A DNA stretch of 25,928 bases from CAYLYM01 sp964387645 (lineage in GTDB: Bacteria; Calditrichota; Calditrichia; RBG-13-44-9), in contig CAYLYM010000049.1 in NCBI GenBank assembly GCA_964387645.1, positions 1-25,928 of the forward strand, written 5' to 3'. The position numbers and the translations under genes are program-made. The notes beneath the pieces are model-generated. The model saw only the letters and a program-made list of their open reading frames with translations, had not been told where the DNA came from and ran no database searches. Below, in pieces: positions 7,201 through 15,109 of this stretch (positions are counted from its first letter, which is position 1; each line of letters opens with the position of its first letter).

Positions 7201-10200
7201 TGAATAATAATATTCGAAAAGTGATAATTTTAGGCAGCTCAGCTTTAAAAATTGGTGAAGCCGGAGAATTTGATTATTCTGGTAGCCAGGCTATTAAAGC
7301 GCTCAAAGAAGAAGGTATTACAACTATTTTAATCAATCCCAATATAGCCACGATTCAAACTTCTGATTACCTGGCAGATAAAGTTTACTTCTTACCTGTA
7401 ACACCATATTTTGTTGAAAAGGTGATAGCAAAAGAACAACCTGATGGAATCCTATTGAGTTTTGGTGGGCAGACTGCTCTGAATTGTGGTATTGAACTGC
7501 ATCGAAAGGGGGTTTTTGAAAAGTATAATGTTAAAGTTTTGGGAACGTCTATTCAGACAATCATGGATACCGAGGACCGAGACCTCTTTGTCCGGCGATT
7601 AGCAGAAATCGGGGTTAAATTTCCCAAAAGCAAGGCAGCGACTACAGTAGATCAGGCTATTGAGATTGCAAAAGAGTTGGGGTTTCCGGTGATGATTCGG
7701 ATTGCTTATGCTCTGGGCGGTTTAGGTTCGGGAGTTTGTCGAAACGAAAAAGAAGTCGAAGATCTGGCCAGAAGAGCGCTTTCTCATACTTCTCAAATCC
7801 TGGTGGAGGAATATCTGGAAGGATGGAAAGAGGTTGAATATGAAGTTGTGCGAGACCAATACGATAATTGTATCACCGTTTGTAATATGGAAAATTTTGA
7901 TCCCATGGGCATCCATACCGGGGAGAGTATCGTTGTGGCGCCCAGCCAGACCCTGACCAACAAAGAATATCATATTCTTCGGGAAGTTGCCATTAAAGTC
8001 ATCCGTCATTTAGGAATTGTTGGGGAGTGTAACATCCAATATGCCTTAAATCCCAGGACAGTAGATTACCGCATCATTGAAGTCAATGCCCGCTTATCGC
8101 GGAGTTCTGCTCTGGCTTCAAAAGCTACAGGGTATCCATTGGCTTTTGTGGCGGCAAAATTGGCTCTGGGTAAAGGATTACACGAACTGACCAATTCCAT
8201 CACCAAAGTAACTCGCGCTTTTTTTGAACCTGCTCTGGATTATGTCGTTGTAAAAATTCCTCGTTGGGATTTAAAGAAGTTTCGCATGGTTAGCCGCCGG
8301 ATCGGTTCGGGAATGAAATCGGTGGGTGAAGTAATGGCCATCGGACGCAAATTCGAAGAGGCTTTGCAGAAAGCATTACGAATGCTGGAAATCGGGGCCA
8401 ACGGTTTAGTTGGCAATAATAGTTTTAAATTTGATGATATTGAAAGTGAGTTAAAAAAACCCACCGAAGAGCGGATATTTGCCATTGTTGAGGCGCTAAA
8501 AAGTGGCTACTCTGTCGATCAGGTGCATGAGTTGTCTCATATCGACCGCTGGTTTTTGTACAAGATTCGGCGTGTTATTCAATTAGAGCAAAAAATTTTA
8601 CAATATCAGCATGGCGATATCCCAGCTGAGCTTTTACTCGAAGCCAAGCAAGCGGGATTTTCTGATAAGCAAATTGCTGTGCTTACCGGTAAAACTCAAA
8701 CGGAAATCCGAGAACTACGTAAAAATTTGGGTATTCGGGTTCATGTAAAACAAATCGATACGCTGGGCGCTGAATACCCAGCAAAAACCAATTACCTCTA
8801 CCTGACCTACAACGCCCAGGAAGATGACCTTCCATTTCCTGTGCCAAATTCGGTTATTATTCTCGGATCGGGTTCATACCGAATTGGAAGCTCGGTAGAA
8901 TTTGATTGGTGTGCAGTGAATGCTGGTTTAGCCCTTCGTAAAATGGGCTATAAAACTGTAATGATTAATTACAATCCAGAAACAGTGAGCACTGATTACG
9001 ATGAATTTGACCTGCTCTTTTTTGATGAGATTCGACTGGAAACCGTTCTGGAAATTTACGAACGGGTGCAACCCATTGGTGTGATTATTTCTATGGGGGG
9101 ACAGATTCCAAACAATTTAGCTCTCGATTTGAAGAATGTTGGGATAAATGTTTTGGGAACTTCACCTGATAATATTGATCGAGCAGAAAACCGCCGAAAG
9201 TTTTCCAGTTTATTAGATAGTTTAGGTATAGATCAGCCCGTTTGGAAAGAGCTTACGTCAATTGAAGACGCCTATCAGTTTGCTCGTGATGTGGGATACC
9301 CGGTTTTAGTGCGTCCTTCTTACGTACTAAGTGGGGCTGCTATGGCTGTAGCCAGTAACGATCGGGAACTCTCGCAATATTTACAACGGGCTGCAGATAT
9401 TTCCCCAAAATATCCGGTAGTTATTAGTAAATTTTTAGAAAATGCCAAAGAGATTGAAATGGATGCAGTGGCACAAAATGGGGATATTGTCGTTCATGCC
9501 ATTTCAGAACATGTTGAAAATGCTGGGGTCCATTCGGGCGATGCAACGCTGGTTTTGCCTCCACAACGAACTTATTTAGAAACTATCCGGCAGATCAGGA
9601 TTATCTCTAAAAAGATTGCCAGAGAACTGGAAATTAATGGACCGTTCAATATTCAATTCATTGCGCGTCAAAACGAAGTTAAAGTGATTGAATGTAATTT
9701 GCGTGCTTCACGCAGTTTCCCTTTTGTTTCAAAAATCTTGAAAGAGAATTTCATTGATATTGCAACCAGAGTAATTATGGGGCAGCAAGTAAAAAAGGTA
9801 GAGAATTCGCTTTTTGAATTAAATTACGTTGGTGTTAAAGCTCCGCAATTTTCATTTACCCGTTTAGAGGGAGCTGATCCTACCTTAGGAGTAGAGATGG
9901 CCTCAACTGGTGAAGTTGGCTGCCTGGGCGATGATTTCGATGAGGCTTTCCTTAAGGCTCTCATTTCGGTTGGATTTAAATTTCCGATTCGGTCTGTTTT
10001 ACTTTCTACTGGTAAAATTGAGTCGAAAGCTGAGTTATTAGAGAGTTGCCGGGTATTCCGCGATCTGGGAATTAAAATTTACGCGACTCGTGGGACAGCC
10101 AACTTTATCCGAAATAACGGTATTGAAGCTGAAGTTTTAAATTGGCCACTTGAGAAAAAACAGCCCAATACAGTTACTTTTATTAAAGAAGGTAAAATCG

Positions 10201-10391
10201 ATCTGGTTATCAATATTCCGAAGAATTACCAGGAAGAAGAATTAACCAATGATTACATCATCCGCCGAACGGCTGCCGATTTTAATGTCCCGCTGATAAC
10301 TAACCGACAGATTGCCATGCGGCTTGCCGAAGCTCTCTCTCGCACTTCTATTGATGATCTTCAGATAAAAAGTTGGGTTGAGTATCACTGA
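7197..10391 (+). CDS. carB: carbamoyl-phosphate synthase, large subunit
   Basis: ATP-dependent synthesis of carbamoyl phosphate from bicarbonate and the ammonia supplied by CarA. The 1064 residues comprise two homologous ATP-grasp halves (about 1-400 and 555-930), a middle oligomerisation region and a C-terminal MGS-like allosteric domain (about 935-1064). The first half has GEAGEFDYSGSQAIKAL near 20-35, SFGGQTALNCG and EVNARLSRSSALASKATGYPL; the second has GSGSYRIGSSVEFDWCAV and YNPETVSTDYDEFDLLFF. These sequences resemble the Bacteroidota and eukaryotic CAD lineage more than the Escherichia/Bacillus type, which usually reads IGQACEFDYSGTQACKAL in the first half. It begins ATGATG, with the first ATG overlapping the carA stop. 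Length is normal and no break is seen. Confidence 0.97.
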   Translation: MMNNNIRKVIILGSSALKIGEAGEFDYSGSQAIKALKEEGITTILINPNIATIQTSDYLADKVYFLPVTPYFVEKVIAKEQPDGILLSFGGQTALNCGIELHRKGVFEKYNVKVLGTSIQTIMDTEDRDLFVRRLAEIGVKFPKSKAATTVDQAIEIAKELGFPVMIRIAYALGGLGSGVCRNEKEVEDLARRALSHTSQILVEEYLEGWKEVEYEVVRDQYDNCITVCNMENFDPMGIHTGESIVVAPSQTLTNKEYHILREVAIKVIRHLGIVGECNIQYALNPRTVDYRIIEVNARLSRSSALASKATGYPLAFVAAKLALGKGLHELTNSITKVTRAFFEPALDYVVVKIPRWDLKKFRMVSRRIGSGMKSVGEVMAIGRKFEEALQKALRMLEIGANGLVGNNSFKFDDIESELKKPTEERIFAIVEALKSGYSVDQVHELSHIDRWFLYKIRRVIQLEQKILQYQHGDIPAELLLEAKQAGFSDKQIAVLTGKTQTEIRELRKNLGIRVHVKQIDTLGAEYPAKTNYLYLTYNAQEDDLPFPVPNSVIILGSGSYRIGSSVEFDWCAVNAGLALRKMGYKTVMINYNPETVSTDYDEFDLLFFDEIRLETVLEIYERVQPIGVIISMGGQIPNNLALDLKNVGINVLGTSPDNIDRAENRRKFSSLLDSLGIDQPVWKELTSIEDAYQFARDVGYPVLVRPSYVLSGAAMAVASNDRELSQYLQRAADISPKYPVVISKFLENAKEIEMDAVAQNGDIVVHAISEHVENAGVHSGDATLVLPPQRTYLETIRQIRIISKKIARELEINGPFNIQFIARQNEVKVIECNLRASRSFPFVSKILKENFIDIATRVIMGQQVKKVENSLFELNYVGVKAPQFSFTRLEGADPTLGVEMASTGEVGCLGDDFDEAFLKALISVGFKFPIRSVLLSTGKIESKAELLESCRVFRDLGIKIYATRGTANFIRNNGIEAEVLNWPLEKKQPNTVTFIKEGKIDLVINIPKNYQEEELTNDYIIRRTAADFNVPLITNRQIAMRLAEALSRTSIDDLQIKSWVEYH

Positions 10392-10416
10392 TTAAAATTT
10401 TTTTTACCTCTACAAC

Positions 10417-10449
10417 TTGAGATAACGAATGTTTAAAAGTTTATCTCAA
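10417..10449. terminator. inverted repeat between convergent carB and DUF1992 genes
   Basis: TTGAGATAA (10417-10425) and its exact complement TTATCTCAA (10441-10449) form a 9-bp stem with a 15-base loop. Its place between two convergent genes suggests a two-way transcription end. There is no good U-run on either side and the stem is AT-rich, so this is tentative. Confidence 0.35.
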
Positions 10450-10515
10450 AGGCTTGATTCAAGAATGAAATGAATTGATTCCAGATAATGAGGAAGGTTT
10501 AATGGCTTTTTCAAG

Positions 10516-11145
10516 CTAACCTTTGAATGGGATTGGAATGATAACTTTTTTGAATAATTGAAGTTTTTCCTTTACCATGTTTTTTCCCATTGTAGTGAAA
10601 TTTTGGAAAATGTCTCTCCTTTTCAAGGTGGCCTTCATAATCTCTTCATTGTATTCTTCAATTAGTTGAATTAATTCCTGACAAAGGTCTTCAAATAACT
10701 TGCTCCTGTCCTTGACAAAACGATTAAAGAGGAATAATTCCATTTTTAAGGTTGAGTTCATTTTTACCTGGAGTAATAAGGGAATATCCCGGGTTAAAAA
10801 TAGTTGATGTCGATTCAAATATTTCAAGGGTTGATTGACTGAATAAGGCGGATCAACCTTAATCAAATGTAAGATATTTTTTAATTTTTTAAAATATACT
10901 TTTTCACTCTCATGGAAAAATTTTTCAAGTTTTTCACGTTTGAATTCAATCCGCTTTCGTAATTCGAGCGGAAGGGGCAGAAAATTGTGGTCCCGTAGGA
11001 TTTTAAATTCAATTCGTTGGGAGGGATCTTCGTAAAGGTACCCATCCAAATGGTATGGTTTTCCCTTTAAAACAAGCGATTTGAATTCTCCTTTTTGAAT
11101 GGCTTCCTGGATTTTTTCTTCAGCTATTTTTTCGATGAGTAACAT
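10516..11145 (-). CDS. DUF1992 (DnaJ-homologue subfamily C member 28-like) protein
   Basis: A 209-residue cytoplasmic protein. Its first ~70 residues match the DUF1992/PF09350 pattern: 'IAEEKIQEAIQKGEFKSLV', then 'KGKPYHLDGY', then a segment ending in NFLPLPLELRKRIE. The molecular role of the family is not established. The rest (70-209) is helical and lysine/glutamate-rich with no motif I know. Many DUF1992 proteins stop at about 120-150 residues, so the tail is an extension. A good ribosome-binding site (AAAGGAAA) precedes the ATG. It lies only 26 bases downstream of the broken phosphatase gene on the same strand, and may once have been the second gene of that transcript. Confidence 0.75.
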   Translation of the reverse strand: MLLIEKIAEEKIQEAIQKGEFKSLVLKGKPYHLDGYLYEDPSQRIEFKILRDHNFLPLPLELRKRIEFKREKLEKFFHESEKVYFKKLKNILHLIKVDPPYSVNQPLKYLNRHQLFLTRDIPLLLQVKMNSTLKMELFLFNRFVKDRSKLFEDLCQELIQLIEEYNEEIMKATLKRRDIFQNFTTMGKNMVKEKLQLFKKVIIPIPFKG

Positions 11146-11171
11146 TTTTCCTTTTCATTCGCATAACGAAA

Positions 11172-11639
11172 TTAATAAATTCGCTTCATTATGAGCAAGG
11201 TAGTATCGTCTTCGTAGATCCCTTCTTTAGAAAATTATTTAACTTTTTGGATAATTTCATCGCCAATTTCTTGCAGACTTTTAGAATAATTTTCTTTTAC
11301 TAAGGCTTGAACTTGACCTATCTCGAACATGTTTCCCTCTTTATCCTGGGCTTCTGTAATTCCGTCAGAACAACACAATAATAAATCGCCAGGTTTAAGC
11401 TCTTCTTTGCCTTCTTTGAGTTATCGGATAACAAGCTTTTTGCCTCCTTCAAATATTTTTGACCAGATTTCGTTTCTCTCAGTATCCACAATGTAAAGCG
11501 TGCTTCGGTCGGCATCTAAATTTTGGGTAATTTCTTTTATGATCAGAGAAAACAAACTATCCAAGTCCAGGGTTGAGTTGATCAATTTTAGAGACTTTAA
11601 GAGAGTTTGCAACTGGGATTCACTTAATATATGATGCAT
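11172..11639 (-). pseudogene. broken GAF / SpoIIE-type PP2C phosphatase
   Basis: Remnant of an RsbU-like serine phosphatase. Codons 1-72 from the ATG at 11637-11639 encode the first part of a GAF domain (LDLDSLFSLIIKEI, ADRSTLYIVD, NEIWSKI). An in-frame TAA follows at 11421-11423. The same frame then continues with the C-terminal part of a SpoIIE domain: LKPGDLLLCCSDGITEAQD, then a segment ending IIQKVK, a second in-frame TAA (11235-11237), and the closing EDDTTLLIMKR. The second half of the GAF domain and the start of the phosphatase domain, roughly 200 residues, are missing, so an internal deletion plus two nonsense changes is the simplest reading. Remaining codons are still recognisable, so decay is fairly recent. 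The GAF part resembles that of the HD-GYP protein at 4406. Confidence 0.82.
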
Positions 11640-11993
11640 TGTTATGTTTTCCGAATTTGAAAGTTCTGATTATTTTCTGAATTATAGAAAATTAATTACA
11701 AAATGATGGACATGCAAAATATTCTGCTATATTAACAATTTTTATTTTTTGGATGGCTGGGCAATTTGCCCAACTTTTGTTTTTTAAAAGATTTCTCGCT
11801 AACGCTCGAAATGACGTTTTTTACGCAATCATATATTTTAATTATGCACAACGGGTTAAATTTAGATGGTCGCTTAATCAATTTAATTTATTCTCAGTAG
11901 TATTTTCGTCTACTGGTTATTTCTGTTTTGTAGAGCAGAAACCAAATGTAGAATTAATTCAAAGTAATTTATCAGACATTCTTGAAAAAAGAT
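11640..11993. other. spacer with palindromes between phosphatase relic and subtilase
   Basis: About 350 bases with no credible gene. It contains a perfect 15-base palindrome TGGGCAA-T-TTGCCCA (11758-11772) and, 16 bases on, the REP-like repeat listed separately. A frame of 84 codons at 11753-12007 runs across these repeats and is not protein-like. Confidence 0.5.
11789..11817. repeat. REP-like intergenic element
   Basis: GATTTCTCGCTAACGCTCGAAATGACG: an imperfect hairpin in which TTTC pairs with GAAA and the GC core pairs around a short loop. Short elements of the form 'GATTTCTCGCT..GCTCGAAATGAC' recur in intergenic DNA of many bacterial genomes. A divergent second copy lies near 21365-21412. 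Confidence 0.45.
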
Positions 11994-13724
11994 TTATTTC
12001 AGAATAATGATTTTTCCAGTGGAATTTTTGTTGAGTGCTTTCACTTGATAAATATAGATACCGGAAGGAACTGCAATTCCCTGACTATTTTTTAAGTCCC
12101 AGCTAATCAAATTTTGCGAATCTTTACCATTGTAAACAATAGAAGAAACTTTTTGACCCAAAATGTTGAATATTTCCACATAGATTTTGGCGGGCTTAGG
12201 TAGATTAACCTGGAAAAAGATGAATCCTGAATGCCGGGTAGAGGGATTTGGTCGAGGAGGCAAAACGGTGAATTCAGTTGATTTATATTCTGGCTTATTT
12301 GCAGTAATAGGATTATTTGCAGCAATGGATAAGGCTTTCAAGGCATCAATCTTACCCCAGCCGCGGTTATTATCTGGATTATTTGCCGAATCTCCCGAGT
12401 TTCTAATAATTTCGATCAATTGTAACAGATTGAGATTGGGGAAAGCTTCAAGAATTTGAGCGGCAATACCGGCTACAATGGGGCAGCTTAATGATGTGCC
12501 ATTAACATAGGCATACTGGTCTGGGGGAAGGGCAGAAAAAACGCCACTTCCCAGGGCACAGATATCGGGTTTTATCCGCATATCATAGGTGGGGCCACGG
12601 GAGCTAAATACAGTTACTTGATTGAAACGGTCTAATGCTCCCACGGCAATCACATAAAAGCCATCTGCCGGCGCAATAATGTACCGCCAGGGGGAATCAC
12701 CTTCATTTCCAGCAGAATTCACCACCAGAACCCCTCGTCTGGCCAGTTCATTTGCTGCTCTTGTTATAATAGTAGTTTGTCCATCCATATCTTCGTATGT
12801 ATAACTATTTTGACCTGGATCGAAAATGTTATATCCTACTGAACTTGAGACAATATCGGCGCCCAAAGCCTCAGCCCATTCCGCAGCCATCATCCAATTG
12901 TCTTCTTCCAGATTAATTTCTTCGTCTACTTTTTCTGTCTTTGCTAATAGAAAACTGGCCCCAAAAGCCGGGCCCACTAATCTACCCGGTAAATATCCTC
13001 CTATAGTAGACAATGTTATTGTTCCATGTGAATCTTGATTTGAAGCATCGCCAGACTGATTTGCTGTGATGGAATCTTTTTGAATAAAGTCGTACTCGGC
13101 AATAATTTTGTCTTGTAAATGTTGAATAGCCGGGTGATCGAGCCGAAATCCGGTGTCGAACATGGCTACAATTACTCCTTTCCCCGAAAGACCCATCCAG
13201 TGGAGTTGGTGAATGTTGTGGAACTGAATCTGAAAACTGGATTCTCCGTAATCAACAATAATAGAATCGCTTATGAATGGCTTTTTAAAAAGCTGAGGAG
13301 GAGAAGCACTTGTTTCTTCCTGACTAAATTTCCAGGTTCGTACTGGTTCTATAGATTTTACGAATGGAAGGGCTTTTATTTCTTTTAATATTTTATTTGT
13401 TGCATAGCCACTTATTGCATTCAACCAGCGTGATTTAGCATGAATTCTAAATCCAAGTTTTTCAATTGTTTTAATATAATTTTCATCCAAAGGTAAGTCG
13501 GCAAAAATTAATTCTTTTTCGTCCACAGTAATCCCGCGGTTTTCACGACGATCTAGTGCCCGATTTGAAAGGTGTTGTGAAACAATGGCTTTTTGTTTGG
13601 AAAAGGATAGAGATTGATTATTGCCTTTATCTGTGAAGAAAATCCAATAGCGTTCGGCGCTATGGCTCGAAAGAGCTGTAGTTGTGACCAGCAGAAACGA
13701 TAAAAGATAAGATATTGGTTTCAT
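11994..13724 (-). CDS. secreted subtilisin-like serine protease (S8) with Por/T9SS sorting domain
   Basis: Exported endopeptidase of 576 residues. A signal peptide (1 to about 22) is followed by a propeptide-like N-terminal domain (25 to about 130; RYWIFFTDKG, SNRALDRRENRG, SRWLNA) typical of Bacteroidota subtilases. The catalytic domain has Asp190 in FDTGFRLDHP, His233 in DSHGT, oxyanion Asn340 in NSAGNEG and Ser411 in NGTSLSCP, so all active-site residues are present. The last ~90 residues (from PPRPNPST near 488) form the sorting domain used by type IX-like secretion, with YVEIFNILGQKV, a WDLKNSQG turn, VPSGIYIYQVKA and a final KIIILK. The product is probably secreted through the outer membrane or held at the surface. 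The 255 bases upstream are shared with the divergent aminotransferase. Confidence 0.94.
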   Translation of the reverse strand: MKPISYLLSFLLVTTTALSSHSAERYWIFFTDKGNNQSLSFSKQKAIVSQHLSNRALDRRENRGITVDEKELIFADLPLDENYIKTIEKLGFRIHAKSRWLNAISGYATNKILKEIKALPFVKSIEPVRTWKFSQEETSASPPQLFKKPFISDSIIVDYGESSFQIQFHNIHQLHWMGLSGKGVIVAMFDTGFRLDHPAIQHLQDKIIAEYDFIQKDSITANQSGDASNQDSHGTITLSTIGGYLPGRLVGPAFGASFLLAKTEKVDEEINLEEDNWMMAAEWAEALGADIVSSSVGYNIFDPGQNSYTYEDMDGQTTIITRAANELARRGVLVVNSAGNEGDSPWRYIIAPADGFYVIAVGALDRFNQVTVFSSRGPTYDMRIKPDICALGSGVFSALPPDQYAYVNGTSLSCPIVAGIAAQILEAFPNLNLLQLIEIIRNSGDSANNPDNNRGWGKIDALKALSIAANNPITANKPEYKSTEFTVLPPRPNPSTRHSGFIFFQVNLPKPAKIYVEIFNILGQKVSSIVYNGKDSQNLISWDLKNSQGIAVPSGIYIYQVKALNKNSTGKIIILK

Positions 13725-13978
13725 AATTTTTCCATTTTATTTAAAAGTCTTTCGTATTTTTTCTAAATAATATTTGTTAATTAGTTAAAATTTAAGGGAA
13801 TAAGATAAAATTATTTCTTTTTGAAACCCAAAATTATTTTTCAAATTTTTAAAGAACAACAAGAAGTTGTTTTAACAATGTCCTAATTCCTTAGGCAATA
13901 TTTGATATTTGTTTTAATTGGCTTCATTTGTTATATTTTTAAGATTTTTTGAATCTAAAGACAAAAGAGAGGAATTTC
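13725..13978. other. divergent promoter region, subtilase / aminotransferase
   Basis: A 254-base AT-rich spacer between divergent genes. The promoter for the right-hand gene is listed separately. For the left-hand gene I found no clear consensus match. Confidence 0.5.
13908..13939 (+). promoter_or_regulatory. Bacteroidetes-type promoter for aminotransferase-serS-plsC
   Basis: TTTG at 13908-13911, 20 bases, then TATATTTT at 13932-13939, one base off the TAnnTTTG consensus. Transcription would start near 13946, 33 bases before the ATG. Confidence 0.55.
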
Positions 13979-15097
13979 ATGGAAATTCGAATGGTAGATC
14001 TTAGAAGGCAGTACCAACAGTTAAAATCTGAAATCAGAGCTGCCCTTGATCGTGTATTGGAATCAACTCAATTTATCAATGGGCCTGATGTGAAATTATT
14101 TGCCGAAGATATGCAGAATTATCTTGGTGTAAAATTTGCTATACCATGCGCAAGCGGCACCGACGCCTTACAAATCAGTCTGATGGCATTGGATATTAAG
14201 CCAGGTGATGAGGTTATTACCACACCATTCACTTTTGTAGCTACAGCCGAAACCATAGCACTACTTGGTGCCAAACCTGTTTATGTAGACATCGATCCAA
14301 AGAGCTATAATATTCAACCTGAATTAATTGAATCAGCTATAACTGACCGAACAAGGGCCGTTATTCCCGTTCATTTGTATGGACAACCAGCCGAAATGGA
14401 CAAAATTATGCAAATTGCCAATAGAAATCACCTTGCTGTAATAGAAGATTCAGCGCAGGCAGTTGGTGCTAAATATAATGGAAAGCCTGTATGTACTTTT
14501 GGCGACATGGCTTGTATCTCTTTTTTCCCCAGTAAAAATCTTGGTGCGTATGGGGATGCGGGCATGGTTGTGACGAATGATGAGACATTAGCAGAACGCC
14601 TGAGGATGATTGCCAATCATGGTTCACGAATTCGTTACCATCACGAAATATTAGGTGTGAATAGCCGTCTGGACACGCTCCAGGCTGCCATTCTACGGGT
14701 GAAATTGAAATATCTGGATGAGTGGAACGAAAAGCGTCGGGAAGTGGCCAGGTATTACAATCAGGCCTTGTCTGATCTTCCGGTGGTGACGCCTTTTGAA
14801 GCTAAAAATGTTGAGCATATTTACCATCAATATACCATTCAAGTCCAGAATCGAAATGAGCTCCAAAAGTTTTTAAAAGATAAAGGTATCCCAACTGCTA
14901 TCCATTATCCGATACCTTTGCACCTTCAACCGGCCTTTAAACACTTAACAGACGCCAACGAAGGGGATTTGCCAATTTCAGAAGATGTTGCAAAAAATGT
15001 TATTTCACTACCCATGCATCCTGATTTGACCCGCGAAGAACAAGACTATATTGTTGATGCTATCCGTAGTTTTATGAAAAATGGGTATGGTCAGTAA
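13979..15097 (+). CDS. DegT/DnrJ/EryC1/StrS-family sugar-nucleotide aminotransferase
   Basis: PLP-dependent aminotransferase that makes amino sugars on nucleotide carriers for surface polysaccharide. From the ATG at 13979 (ribosome-binding site GAGAGGA, 5-base spacing) it has 372 residues. MVDLRRQYQQLK near the N-terminus is typical; PCASGTDALQISLMAL lies at 56-71, DEVITTPFTFVATAE at 77-91, EDSAQAVGA with Asp157 at 156-164, and the PLP-binding Lys186 in FFPSKNLGAYGD. The closest family pattern I recall is WbpE-like (UDP-3-keto-glucuronate derivatives), but the substrate cannot be settled. A TTG 30 bases upstream would extend the frame but lacks a ribosome-binding site. No other polysaccharide gene is adjacent; serS follows after 12 bases. 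Confidence 0.9.
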   Translation: MEIRMVDLRRQYQQLKSEIRAALDRVLESTQFINGPDVKLFAEDMQNYLGVKFAIPCASGTDALQISLMALDIKPGDEVITTPFTFVATAETIALLGAKPVYVDIDPKSYNIQPELIESAITDRTRAVIPVHLYGQPAEMDKIMQIANRNHLAVIEDSAQAVGAKYNGKPVCTFGDMACISFFPSKNLGAYGDAGMVVTNDETLAERLRMIANHGSRIRYHHEILGVNSRLDTLQAAILRVKLKYLDEWNEKRREVARYYNQALSDLPVVTPFEAKNVEHIYHQYTIQVQNRNELQKFLKDKGIPTAIHYPIPLHLQPAFKHLTDANEGDLPISEDVAKNVISLPMHPDLTREEQDYIVDAIRSFMKNGYGQ

Positions 15098-15109
15098 AGA
15101 GGAGAAAAA

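Noticed and set aside
11235..11423. Possible recoding or alternative genetic code explaining two in-frame TAA codons
   Set aside because: Intact genes in the window use TAA as a normal stop, and a large internal segment of the phosphatase is missing as well, so a pseudogene is simpler.
11753..12007. 84-codon frame on the plus strand
   Set aside because: It runs across the palindrome and the REP-like repeat, has no ribosome-binding site, and overlaps the end of the subtilase gene.
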